A DNA stretch of 64,000 nt. It comes from Planctomycetota bacterium. Lineage in GTDB: Bacteria > Planctomycetota > Planctomycetia > Pirellulales > PALSA-1355. Shown piece by piece: positions 1-7,686 of this stretch. The stretch lies in contig QQVE01000053.1 in NCBI GenBank assembly GCA_003389325.1, positions 186,001-250,000 on the forward strand, written 5' to 3'. Numbering within the stretch: position 1 is the first letter of the stretch; the number at the start of each line of letters is the position of its first letter. The notes under the pieces were generated by a model. It made no database searches, was not told the DNA's origin, and saw only the letters and a list, made by a program, of their open reading frames with translations. Made by a program: the position numbers and the translations under genes.

Positions 1-19
1 CGACCGCCTGAGTGCTGTA

Positions 20-35
20 TACAATAAGTGTGCCA
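20..35 (-). promoter_or_regulatory. Possible sigma-54 promoter element facing left
   Basis: Read on the minus strand, the sequence is TGGCAC, five bases (ACTTA), then TTGTA. This is close to the -24/-12 consensus TGGCAC-N5-TTGCW, with the GC of the -12 box replaced by GT. It would drive a gene lying left of the window, next to the sigma-54-dependent regulator at 209. A single match in GC-rich DNA can be chance. Confidence 0.25.
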
Positions 36-208
36 TATTGCACAGTAGCGCGAAATCGCACGTCATTTGGCGGCGGCCTTTGGCGAACCCATTTTGGGCA
101 AAGTCCCGACTCGCAAGCCAGTTCCGTCGCCGGGCGGCCCGCGTTGGGGCAGTCGGCACGGGCCTTGCGGATTGGCATTGGCGTCATTGCCCAGCGAGGT
201 GGACCGCC

Positions 209-1609
209 ATGAACTACGATCCTCACAAAATCGACTTGATGCTCATCGACGACGACGGTGATTTCCGCGAGACCGTCGCCCGGCGCTTCGTGCGGCGGGG
301 ATTCCGCGTGCAAGAGGCCGCCCACGGCGAGCAGGCCCTGCAACTGGCCGACCTGCGGCAGTTCGACGTCGTCGTGCTCGACATGGTCATGCCGGGGATG
401 TCGGGCATTCAAGTGCTCGAACAACTGAAGCAAAAGCACCCCGAGTGCGAAGTGATCATGCTCACCGGTCAGGGCACGATCGAAACGGCCGTCCAGGCCA
501 TGAAGCTCGGCGCGTTCGACTTTCTGACCAAGCCGTTTCCGCTAGCCGACCTGGAACGGCTGATTGAGAAGGCCTACGAGCGCCGGCACCTGCGCAAGGA
601 AAACGAGCAGCTCAAGGCCGTGCTGGGCCGGTCCCAGCCGTCGACCGAAATCATCGGCGAGTCGCCGGCGATGCAGGAGGTCATGCGGTTGATCGAGCGT
701 GCCGGGCGGACCGAAAAAGCCATCCTCATCCAGGGCGAAAGCGGCACCGGCAAGGAACTCGTGGCCCAAGCGCTACAGCGCGCCAGCATCCGGGCCGACA
801 AGCCGATGGTGGTGATCAACTGCGCAGCCCTGCCGGAGACACTGTTGGAGAGCGAGTTGTTCGGCCACGAGAAGGGATCGTTCACCGGGGCGATTGCGAC
901 GAAGCCCGGTCTGTTCGAAGTGGCCGACGGCGGAACGTTGTTTATCGACGAGATCGGCGAGTTGGCCGGCTCGTTGCAGGCCAAGCTGCTTCGCGTGCTG
1001 GAAGACGGGTCGTTGCGGCGGATCGGCTCACTTAAGGAGCGCCGGGTCGACGTGCGGCTGCTGGCAGCCACGAACCGCAACATGGAGGCCGAAGTGGCCG
1101 AGGGCCGCTTCCGCGAGGATCTCTACTATCGGATCAACGTCATGTCGCTCAAGCTACCGCCCCTGCGCGAGCGCGAAGGCGACGTGCCGCTGCTGGTGCG
1201 CAAGTTCCTTGGCAAGGACTGGCAGATCACGCCCGAGGCCATGCGGGCTCTGGAAGCCTATCATTGGCCGGGCAACGTGCGGCAGTTAATCAACGCCGTG
1301 GAACGGGCGCAGATCATGTCCGACGATCATACGATCGGCATCGAGACCCTGCCGCGGGAGATCCTCGCCGGCTCGGCCGTGAGTCCGCGCCCGACGTACG
1401 CCCGGCCCGAGGGCGAGTGCCTGGCCGACGTGCAGCGGGCCCACATCCTCGAGATGCTGAAGCGCGAGCGCGGCAACAAGGCCCGCACCGCGCGGGCCCT
1501 GGGCGTGAATCGCCGCAGCCTGTACCGGCTGCTGGAGAAGTACAACATCCAGCTCGACGACAACGGCACGCCGGTCGACGTCTCGCGAAGCCTGACGCCA
1601 TCGCATTAG
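209..1609 (+). CDS. Sigma-54-dependent response regulator (NtrC family)
   Basis: A 466-residue transcriptional activator with three domains: an N-terminal receiver, a central AAA+ sigma-54 interaction domain and a C-terminal Fis-type helix-turn-helix. The receiver has the acidic pocket (LIDDDGDF) and phosphoacceptor region VVVLDMVMPGMSG. The AAA+ domain has Walker A GESGTGKE and Walker B-like GGTLFIDEIGEL. The sigma-54 contact loop reads GSFTGA instead of the usual GAFTGA. The last 40 residues (KARTARALGVNRRSLYRLL) form the DNA-binding helix pair. The frame stays open upstream to 38, but homology starts at the ATG at 209, which gives the normal family length. The convergent globin-coupled kinase at 1956-3203 is a candidate partner by proximity only. 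Confidence 0.95.
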   Translation: MNYDPHKIDLMLIDDDGDFRETVARRFVRRGFRVQEAAHGEQALQLADLRQFDVVVLDMVMPGMSGIQVLEQLKQKHPECEVIMLTGQGTIETAVQAMKLGAFDFLTKPFPLADLERLIEKAYERRHLRKENEQLKAVLGRSQPSTEIIGESPAMQEVMRLIERAGRTEKAILIQGESGTGKELVAQALQRASIRADKPMVVINCAALPETLLESELFGHEKGSFTGAIATKPGLFEVADGGTLFIDEIGELAGSLQAKLLRVLEDGSLRRIGSLKERRVDVRLLAATNRNMEAEVAEGRFREDLYYRINVMSLKLPPLREREGDVPLLVRKFLGKDWQITPEAMRALEAYHWPGNVRQLINAVERAQIMSDDHTIGIETLPREILAGSAVSPRPTYARPEGECLADVQRAHILEMLKRERGNKARTARALGVNRRSLYRLLEKYNIQLDDNGTPVDVSRSLTPSH

Positions 1610-1717
1610 CGCGCGGTGGCGACACCGGCGAGCCAGATGCTTCTCGGCACACGGCATGCTGAGGGATGGTGTCTCGACGTATCGAACCATGCGGTTTCAA
1701 TCCGGAGTTTCACGAAG

Positions 1718-1933
1718 ATGGCCACTGTTACTTCCAAGCCGAAGCTCGTCGATCAACTTTCCTGGTATCGCAACCACAGCGTGTGGGATCGCTTTCCCGT
1801 CGAAGAACGGGAGCGCATGCTGCGCGACGACCTGACGGCCGGCACCAGCGTGTCGATCGTGCTGACGGCCTTGATTGTCGCCGGATTGACGCTGGCGGCG
1901 GGGACCCTGGCCGCCGTGCTGATCATGCAATAG
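1718..1933 (+). CDS. Small single-pass membrane protein, unknown function
   Basis: A 71-residue protein with a charged N-terminal half (WDRFPVEERERMLRDD) and one strongly hydrophobic segment at the C-terminus (about residues 46-70, IVLTALIVAGLTLAAGTLAAVLIM). An SD-like GGAG lies about 10 bases before the ATG. The gene sits between the sigma-54 regulator and the end of the globin-coupled kinase on the other strand. I do not recognise a family. The clear cytoplasmic-head plus membrane-tail layout supports it being a real gene. Confidence 0.6.
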   Translation: MATVTSKPKLVDQLSWYRNHSVWDRFPVEERERMLRDDLTAGTSVSIVLTALIVAGLTLAAGTLAAVLIMQ

Positions 1934-1955
1934 AGAAGCAGCGCCGCCGTACTTT

Positions 1956-3203
1956 CTAGGCGGGCGGCGGCGCCTGTTGGAGCAGCACGTAGAAGCGGCT
2001 GCCGCTGCCGGGTTCGGACTCGACCCAGACCCGTCCGCCCTGTTGTTCCACCATGGTCTTCGTGAAATACAGGCCCAGGCCCGAGCCGGGGATGTCGCGG
2101 TGGCTGGCCAGGCGGCGGAAGGGCACGAACACCCGCTCCAACTCGTCGGCGGGAATTCCCGGCCCGTTGTCGTGGATGCAGAACACGCAATCGCCGTCTT
2201 GCAGCGTGCAGTCGACATCGATGCGGCCGTCCGACTTGTCGCTGAACTTCACGGCATTGGAGAGCAGGTTGTAGAAGATTTCGCGCATGCGGGCTCGATC
2301 GCCCAGCACGTGGGGCAACTCGCCGCGGACGTTTAGTTGAATCTTCTTCTGTTTGAGTAGCGGGCGGATCAGCTCGACGGTTTCGTCCATCACCAGGCCG
2401 CTGTCCACGACGTCGCGCGGCACGTCGGAATGGAGCGACATCGTCGAGTGCAGCAGCTCGTCGATCGTGGCGCTCATGCGAAACGCCCGTTTGCTCGCCG
2501 ATTCGATCAACTCGGCGGCCTCTTCGGGCATTTGTTCGCGGAATTCATCGAGCGCCTCGTCGCACAGGTTGGCCATCGTCGCCAGTGGCGTTTTCAAGTC
2601 ATGCGAAGTGAGCTGAGCAAACTGCCGCAGCTCGGCGTTGGCCTGGTACACCAGATCGAGCGCTTGCCGCAGGCTTTGCGTGGCCTGGTGGAAGTAGGCT
2701 TCCAGCGTCAGGCTGATGTCGAGAAACACGGCCTTCTGCAGCGAGAGCATCCGTTTGGCGCAGGCCAGCGATTCGCCCTCGAGCCCCAGGCACAACTCAC
2801 GAGAGCAAAACTGCAGGTACTGGTTGTACGCGCCGAGGAAAATCTGGGGGTTGATCCCGACCTGGGCATGGGCGTCGCCGACGCGGCCTCGCTGCGCGAC
2901 GTACTCATCGTTCCACTCCGCCTCGAGCATCGAGGCGAGATGGTCCTGCTGCGCTTTCTTGAGGCGCGCGACCAACTCGTCGTCTTGCAGGAACTGAGCC
3001 GTTTCCGGAAATGAAAACAGGTGTCGGTAAAACGTCTCGACAAACGCGTCCGCGCGCGAGTTTAACAAAGGAGCCAGTTCGTGGAGCCGCTGGCGGTCCG
3101 TTTCGTCCAGCTCCAAGTAAGCCAGACGGCGTGGCAGCTCGGTGATCGGAGCAGGGCGGGGGCCCGCGTCTTTGCCGCGCGGGTCTTCCGGTTGCGAAGG
3201 CAT
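1956..3203 (-). CDS. Globin-coupled sensor histidine kinase
   Basis: A 415-residue protein. Residues about 35-175 match the sensor-globin (protoglobin) fold: a helical region followed by RVGDAHAQVGINPQIFLGAY, in which His112 is the expected proximal heme ligand. Residues 195-265 are the dimerisation and phosphoacceptor domain (TSHDLKTPLATM, His201). The ATPase domain follows, with N box NLLSNAVKFSD, G1 box DNGPGIP and G2 box GSGLGLYFTK. There is no membrane segment, so it is a cytoplasmic gas sensor, probably for O2, NO or CO through heme (family knowledge). The ATG at 3203 precedes a Pro/Asp-rich leader; the frame extends upstream but has no homology there. No receiver domain is fused, so a separate regulator is needed; the convergent sigma-54 regulator is the nearest. 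Confidence 0.92.
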   Translation of the reverse strand: MPSQPEDPRGKDAGPRPAPITELPRRLAYLELDETDRQRLHELAPLLNSRADAFVETFYRHLFSFPETAQFLQDDELVARLKKAQQDHLASMLEAEWNDEYVAQRGRVGDAHAQVGINPQIFLGAYNQYLQFCSRELCLGLEGESLACAKRMLSLQKAVFLDISLTLEAYFHQATQSLRQALDLVYQANAELRQFAQLTSHDLKTPLATMANLCDEALDEFREQMPEEAAELIESASKRAFRMSATIDELLHSTMSLHSDVPRDVVDSGLVMDETVELIRPLLKQKKIQLNVRGELPHVLGDRARMREIFYNLLSNAVKFSDKSDGRIDVDCTLQDGDCVFCIHDNGPGIPADELERVFVPFRRLASHRDIPGSGLGLYFTKTMVEQQGGRVWVESEPGSGSRFYVLLQQAPPPA

Positions 3204-3385
3204 GAACGATGACCGCCGCCGAAGCGGTTCCTGGTGAGCCAATAATGCAGCGCTGGAGGTGCACATCCAGTGTATGCGCCTCGAGTCAGGCTGTCTGCGC
3301 TGGCACCACTCGCACTTGGCAGGCGCTTTCGGCCGAAGGCGGGGCGACGTTCGTACAAATCGCCACCCGAAGAGGCCACGCGGAC

Positions 3386-3730
3386 CTACTTTCCCAGCTT
3401 GTGGGCGTTGAGCTGCTCGTCGGGAATCAACAGGTCTTCGAGCACGCGGCCACCGATGATCGTTTCGCTGACGATCCGCGGCACGTCGGCCGCAGTGACG
3501 TGGCCGTACCAAACGGCCTGCGGATAGATGACCACCGTGGGGCCCAACTCGCACTGGTCGAGGCACCCCGCGGCGTTGGCTCGCACCAACGGGGCCAGTC
3601 CGCGCCGCTTGATCTCGGCCTTGAAGCATTCGCGCAAGGAACCCTTGCCGTCGGGGTTGCAGCAGCCGCGGCGGTGGCCCGCATCGCGGGTGTTGCAGCA
3701 GACGAAGACGTGGCTCGTAAAAGGAGGCAT
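3386..3730 (-). CDS. Thioredoxin-like (2Fe-2S) ferredoxin domain protein
   Basis: A 114-residue protein of the thioredoxin-like 2Fe-2S ferredoxin family. It starts with HVFVCCNTRD and has further cysteines at RRGCCNP, LRECF, AAGCLDQC and the motif GPTVVIYPQAVWYGHVTAADV, which is characteristic of these small shuttle proteins and of the related NuoE-type domain. The four cluster ligands are most likely the first CC pair region plus AAGCLDQC. It probably carries electrons in the cytoplasm; no partner oxidoreductase is adjacent. It lies upstream of the kinase gene on the same strand with a 182 bp gap. Confidence 0.85.
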   Translation of the reverse strand: MPPFTSHVFVCCNTRDAGHRRGCCNPDGKGSLRECFKAEIKRRGLAPLVRANAAGCLDQCELGPTVVIYPQAVWYGHVTAADVPRIVSETIIGGRVLEDLLIPDEQLNAHKLGK

Positions 3731-3754
3731 GGCCGGACGCAGTCGCGAGAAGAC

Positions 3755-4006
3755 TTACCGAGAGATGGGCTGGCCGAGGGGCGGGGGCGACGCAGCAGCC
3801 GTTGGCGCCGGGCCGACTGTGGGGCCGCCGACGGTCGTGGCAGGTAACGCGCCTGTGGTCTTAAGGTGTTCGATCCACTCGCGCTGCCGGCTGGCAGCTT
3901 GTTGATGCCCCACGCAAATGGCGATCACCAGCGCCGCCCAGGTCATGGCCGCCAGCAACGAGCGGAGTTTGAACTGAGCGTGCGGTCGTTTCAGGGCACA
4001 AGCCAT
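3755..4006 (-). CDS. Small membrane protein, unknown function
   Basis: An 83-residue protein (starting MACALKRPH; an ATG 15 bases upstream is also possible). It has one membrane segment (about residues 15-34, LRSLLAAMTWAALVIAICVG) and a Pro/Ala/Thr-rich tail. The FKLRSLLAAMTWAALVIA pattern resembles the short 'FSLRTLL' membrane segment common in planctomycete hypothetical proteins (from memory). No function is suggested. It shares the strand with its neighbours and lies 25 bp upstream of the ferredoxin gene. Confidence 0.5.
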   Translation of the reverse strand: MACALKRPHAQFKLRSLLAAMTWAALVIAICVGHQQAASRQREWIEHLKTTGALPATTVGGPTVGPAPTAAASPPPLGQPISR

Positions 4007-4082
4007 AGGGGCATCATACACCGAAGTCGCGTCTTGCGCCGCGATCGGTTTTCGCTACCGCGTCGTTGCAGGCTCAGTGAAC

Positions 4083-4646
4083 TCAGGCGTGGCTATGCCG
4101 TCCCACGATCCGCACGGTGCTGGCCTGGGGTCCCTTGTCTCCCAGCTCTTCAACGAACGTAACCTCGGTGCCCAGCTCCAGCTTCTGGAAATCGCCGTTG
4201 ATCAGGCTATGGGCGTGGAAGTAGATCTCGCGTCCGTCGAAGGTCTCGATAAAACCGTATTCGTCGTCGTCGAACAGCCGGGCCACCCGAGCGTGCGGCT
4301 GGGATTCGTGGTGCTTGGCCTTGGTGCGGCGCTGCTTGGCCAGGTCTTCGACTTGTCGCGTGGCGGCGTCGAAGGCGTGGCCCAGGGCGGTGTCCAGGTC
4401 CTTGAACTGGGTTTGCTGGCTCGACTCGCGGTTGACCACGATTTCGTGACCCGGCACGGTGATGTCGATGCGCACCTGGTAGAGGTTGCCCGAGTCATGG
4501 TGGCGGTGCGGGATATCGACGACCACGCGGCAGGACGTGATGCGGTCGTAAAAGCTCTCCAGATGGGCGACGTGAGCCTCGATTTGCTCGACGATGCGAT
4601 GCGAGTGGGGCATATTGCGAAACGCGACTTGTAGCGGTACTTGCAT
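4083..4646 (-). CDS. HPF/RaiA ribosome-associated domain fused to cold-shock domain
   Basis: A 187-residue fusion. Residues 1-110 match the ribosome hibernation factor HPF/RaiA (MQVPLQVAFRNMPHSHRIVEQI, then strands with RVVVDIPHRHH and YQVRIDITVPGHEIVV). Residues about 122-185 match a cold-shock OB fold (ARVARLFDDDEYGFIETFDG, IYFHAHSL, GTEVTFVEELGDKGPQASTV), keeping the RNP1-like YGFI and RNP2-like IYFH aromatic residues. A likely role is binding the small ribosomal subunit, with an added RNA-binding surface, during slow growth or stress. HPF-cold-shock fusions are known in other bacteria. The start is preceded by AAGGG. The next gene upstream (4683-4895) is on the same strand 36 bp away and may be co-transcribed. 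Confidence 0.88.
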   Translation of the reverse strand: MQVPLQVAFRNMPHSHRIVEQIEAHVAHLESFYDRITSCRVVVDIPHRHHDSGNLYQVRIDITVPGHEIVVNRESSQQTQFKDLDTALGHAFDAATRQVEDLAKQRRTKAKHHESQPHARVARLFDDDEYGFIETFDGREIYFHAHSLINGDFQKLELGTEVTFVEELGDKGPQASTVRIVGRHSHA

Positions 4647-4682
4647 GATGGCCGGCCCTTCGAGGTGCTGCTGGGGGCGGAA

Positions 4683-4895
4683 CTAACGGTTCTTTTCGAG
4701 CTCGGCGGCCGCCGTCTTCCAGCGGACCTCCAGCTCGGACAGTTCGGAGACGACGACCGAGAATTGGTGCGCCTCCGGCAGCCGCGTGGTTACCTGTTCG
4801 ACGTGGGTCACGAGCTTCTCGATTTGCTTGGCCTGCAAGCGCAATACGTCGATCAGGTCGCCTACGATTCTCCAGCGTACGTCTTCGTCGGCCAT
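4683..4895 (-). CDS. Small coiled-coil-like protein, unknown function
   Basis: A 70-residue soluble protein, mostly helical (DVRWRIVGDLIDVLRLQAKQ, then HVEQVTTRL and SELSELEVRWKTAAAELEK). The ATG at 4895 has a near-perfect SD (GGAGG, 8 bases upstream). The frame continues upstream, but that part is compositionally unlike a protein. Charged heptad-like repeats suggest self-association. It lies just upstream of the HPF-cold-shock gene on the same strand. I do not recognise a family. Confidence 0.6.
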   Translation of the reverse strand: MADEDVRWRIVGDLIDVLRLQAKQIEKLVTHVEQVTTRLPEAHQFSVVVSELSELEVRWKTAAAELEKNR

Positions 4896-5207
4896 ATTGC
4901 TTTCCTCCAGCCTGGCAGATGGTTCATGCGAGATTGGTGGGGTCCGCGTTCCCTCCACGCTAACAAATGTCGCCCGAATTTGAACCCCGCTGCCAACCAG
5001 CCTACGGCGGTTGGTGCGGCCGGGCCTCCGAGCGAGCGACACGTGCGGGGCTGGTCGGGCCAAGACGGTTTTCGCCTACCCAACGATAGCTTGCACCCAA
5101 GCGCCCGGTGGTTTCGAGCCCTGGCCGGGCCGCATGAACCGCGAAAAACCATGCTTGCGTGGCCGCGTGTCTCGGGGGAAAATGTGCGTTACGCGGAATC
5201 GCCGCGC

Positions 5208-5873
5208 ATGGGCACTCGAATCGCACCCCGTCTGACCACGAGCTTGCCGGTGTTCGAAGCCAACGGCCAACAAGCCGATGCTACGTTGATGGCTCGCGTT
5301 CAGCGAGGCGAGACGGAATGCTTCGCCGAGTTGGTCCGTCGCTATCAAGGGGCCTTGGCTCGCGTGGCTGTCAGCCGCCTGGGCCGCGCCGATTGGGCCG
5401 ACGACGTCGTGCAGGAGACGTTCATGGCCGCCTTCAAGTCCGCGGCCAGCTTCAATCCGCGCTACAGCTTCCGCACGTGGCTGTGGACCATTCTGCTGAA
5501 CCAGTGCCACGGACACTACCAGCGCCGCCGGCGGGGCGTGCCGCTGGAGCTGTTGACCGAGGAGTGCCATCCAACTTCGCAGGGCGGCGAGCGCGGGACG
5601 GGCACGCCGCTGGCGCAGTTGTTGGCCAAAGAACGCGCCGCGCAACTCGAGGCGACGCTTGCGCAGTTGCCGCTGGTGCAGGCCGACGCGTTGCGCCTTC
5701 GCTTCTTCGGCGAGTTGAAGTTTCACGAGATCGCCGAGGCCATGCAGTGCAGCTTGAACACGGCCAAGAATCGCGTCCGCTGCGGACTCGTTCGAATGGC
5801 CGAGTTGATCGAGGCGGCCGGGACCGCTCAACCTTCGCGTAGCAACTGGGAACAGGAGCAATCAAGGTTATGA
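5208..5873 (+). CDS. ECF RNA polymerase sigma factor
   Basis: A 221-residue ECF (group 4) sigma factor. Region 2 is clear (ECFAELVRRYQGALARVAVS, DVVQETFMAAFKSAASFNP, FRTWLWTILLNQC), as is region 4 (LPLVQADALRLRFFGELKFH, EIAEAMQCSLNTAKNRV). A 30-residue linker separates them. The chosen ATG places region 2 about 25 residues in, which is normal; an in-frame ATG at 5151 is an alternative. The stop overlaps the next gene's ATG by four bases, which indicates translational coupling with the anti-sigma factor. Confidence 0.93.
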   Translation: MGTRIAPRLTTSLPVFEANGQQADATLMARVQRGETECFAELVRRYQGALARVAVSRLGRADWADDVVQETFMAAFKSAASFNPRYSFRTWLWTILLNQCHGHYQRRRRGVPLELLTEECHPTSQGGERGTGTPLAQLLAKERAAQLEATLAQLPLVQADALRLRFFGELKFHEIAEAMQCSLNTAKNRVRCGLVRMAELIEAAGTAQPSRSNWEQEQSRL

Positions 5874-6586
5874 ATTGCGACCAGGTTTTCGACATTCTCA
5901 CCCGCGGTCCGTTTCCGACCGGCACCTCGTGCGACGCGCCGGTCGAGGCGCACTTGAGCGTTTGCCCCGAGTGCCATCGTCTGGCCGAGGCCTTGCGCCC
6001 GGCGGTCGAGTTGTTTCAGGAAGCCGTGGATCCCGAAGAGAGCCGCGACCTGCCGGGCTACTGGTGCTCGGTCACGGCCGACGCGCCGCAGGGCGCCGTG
6101 TCGTTTGCCCGTGAGGTCGCCTCCCGCGCCACCGAACCGCGTCGCTTGCAGTCTGCGCCGGCGGCGAGCAACTGGTCGGCGCTCACCGCCTGGCGGATGG
6201 CCGCCATGTTGGCCGTGGGTTTGACCTTGGGGACACTCGTCAGTTCGCGGCTGGTGACCGACGAGTTTCGCTGGCCGGCCGCCGACAACGTGGCCGGCGC
6301 TGCCGCGGCCGCGCCGCGGGTCGACAGTTTGCGTGCTCGGAAGCTCTCGAAGGCCGAACTGGCCGTGATTCCTGCCGCCTGCTACCGCCGCAAGCCGGTG
6401 AACGCTCCGCGATATACTCAGCATACCGGTCTGCTCACCGATGCCCGGCTGGGGGAGTTGAACTGTTGCTCGGCCTGCCACAACGCTGCGTCCGACTCGG
6501 TGCCCAGTGCCGCCACGGTCAAGGCTGCGCAGAGCTGCCAGCTGTGCCACAACGACACTTCGCGGCTTTCCTACCGGCTGCCATAG
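5870..6586 (+). CDS. Membrane anti-sigma factor with C-terminal CxxCH motifs
   Basis: A 238-residue protein whose start overlaps the ECF sigma stop (ATGA). Residues 25-40 have the zinc-finger anti-sigma signature HxxxCxxC (HLSVCPEC, His28, Cys32, Cys35). One membrane helix covers about residues 107-125. The 110-residue extracytoplasmic part ends with two CxxCH motifs, CSACH (200-204) and CQLCH (223-227), which are the sequence signature for covalent heme c attachment. Family knowledge supports the N-terminal half sequestering the sigma factor. I infer that the tail could be a redox or heme-dependent sensor, or alternatively a zinc or disulfide site. There is no nearby cytochrome c maturation gene. 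Confidence 0.82.
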   Translation: MNCDQVFDILTRGPFPTGTSCDAPVEAHLSVCPECHRLAEALRPAVELFQEAVDPEESRDLPGYWCSVTADAPQGAVSFAREVASRATEPRRLQSAPAASNWSALTAWRMAAMLAVGLTLGTLVSSRLVTDEFRWPAADNVAGAAAAAPRVDSLRARKLSKAELAVIPAACYRRKPVNAPRYTQHTGLLTDARLGELNCCSACHNAASDSVPSAATVKAAQSCQLCHNDTSRLSYRLP

Positions 6587-6826
6587 CCCGGGACTTTGCG
6601 AGCGTTCCCTTTTGAGGGCTTCTCGGCGCCACTTTTTTCGCCCGCTTGCGCCACCGATCATTTACAGCCGTCCTCGCCGGCGCCAAACTAGCGGGCTGCC
6701 GAGCTAGACTAGATTGAGTGAGGAGCCTGCTTACGCCCAACGTGCCGCGCTTTAGCGTTCAGCGGTGCGCTGCTCTATGCCGTCGAGCGGGCGGCGTTCA
6801 AAGTTCATTCTTAGGAGCTTGCAACC

Positions 6827-7489
6827 ATGAAGAAAGCGTTCGTGTTCGTGGCCCTCGTTTCGCTCGTGTCGGCCTCGGCGCCGCATGTCCGTGCAGATGA
6901 CCAGGCCGACGGCGACGGCTGGATTACTTTGTTCGACGGCGAGACGCTGGATGGTTGGAAGGCGAACGAGCGCCCCGAGCAATGGAAAGTCGAAGATGGA
7001 GCGATCGTGGCCGCGGGCCCGCGCAGCCACCTGTTCTATGTGGGCGACGACGAGGACAATCCGCCGCAGTTCGAAAGCTTTCACTTCAAGGCCGACGTAA
7101 TGACCACGCCGGGCAGCAACTCGGGCATCTACTTTCATACCGACTGGAACGAAGAGAAGAAGCACGCCCGCTTTCCGCAGACGGGCTTCGAGGCCCAGGT
7201 GAACAACTCGCACGGCGACCCGGTGCGCACGGCAAGCATCTATCATCTGAAAAAGAACTTCAAGGCTCCGGCCAAAGACAACGAGTGGTTCACCGAGGAG
7301 ATCGTCGTCGACGCCAAGAAGAAGACGATCAAGACCTACGTCAACGGCGAGCTGATCTCCGAGTACACGGAGCCGGAAGGCAAGACGGGCAAGCTCGAAG
7401 TGATCGACAAAGGCACGTTCGCCTTTCAGGCCCACGACCCCAAGAGCACGACGTATTACAAGAACATCAAGGTCAAGCCGCTGGACTAA
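6827..7489 (+). CDS. Secreted DUF1080 (3-keto-disaccharide hydrolase fold) protein
   Basis: A 220-residue protein with a cleavable signal peptide (MKKAFVFVALVSLVSASAPHVRA) followed by one DUF1080 domain with its hallmark opening GWITLFDGETLDGWKANE, then WKVEDGAIVAAG, GIYFHTDW and TYVNGELISEY. The family is very common in planctomycetes and is related to laminarinase-like concanavalin folds. Some members act on 3-keto sugars. The likely location is periplasm or cell surface. SD AGGAG lies 9 bases before the ATG. It stands alone in a 1.1 kb interval. Confidence 0.9.
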   Translation: MKKAFVFVALVSLVSASAPHVRADDQADGDGWITLFDGETLDGWKANERPEQWKVEDGAIVAAGPRSHLFYVGDDEDNPPQFESFHFKADVMTTPGSNSGIYFHTDWNEEKKHARFPQTGFEAQVNNSHGDPVRTASIYHLKKNFKAPAKDNEWFTEEIVVDAKKKTIKTYVNGELISEYTEPEGKTGKLEVIDKGTFAFQAHDPKSTTYYKNIKVKPLD

Positions 7490-7686
7490 CCGGCACAATC
7501 GGCTCCGACGGTGCGACGACCCGCGCGGGGCGCGAAACGTCGTGATTTCAAGGGTTTTGCGCCCGCGCCGTTGGTTGAAAACGCCCTTTGCGGCGAGTAG
7601 CATGACAGATGCCTCTGGTGAGGCGCCGGTTGCGATCCGTTCAGCCGGTCGTTCGTGGTTCCCCTCGTAGAGAAGAGTCGCTTGCT

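Noticed and set aside
38..208. N-terminal extension of the sigma-54 regulator
   Set aside because: The receiver domain starts at the ATG at 209; the upstream codons have no SD and are compositionally unlike protein.
5945..5980. CPECH at residues 32-36 of the anti-sigma factor as a third heme site
   Set aside because: It is part of the HxxxCxxC zinc finger on the cytoplasmic side, where heme c would not be attached.
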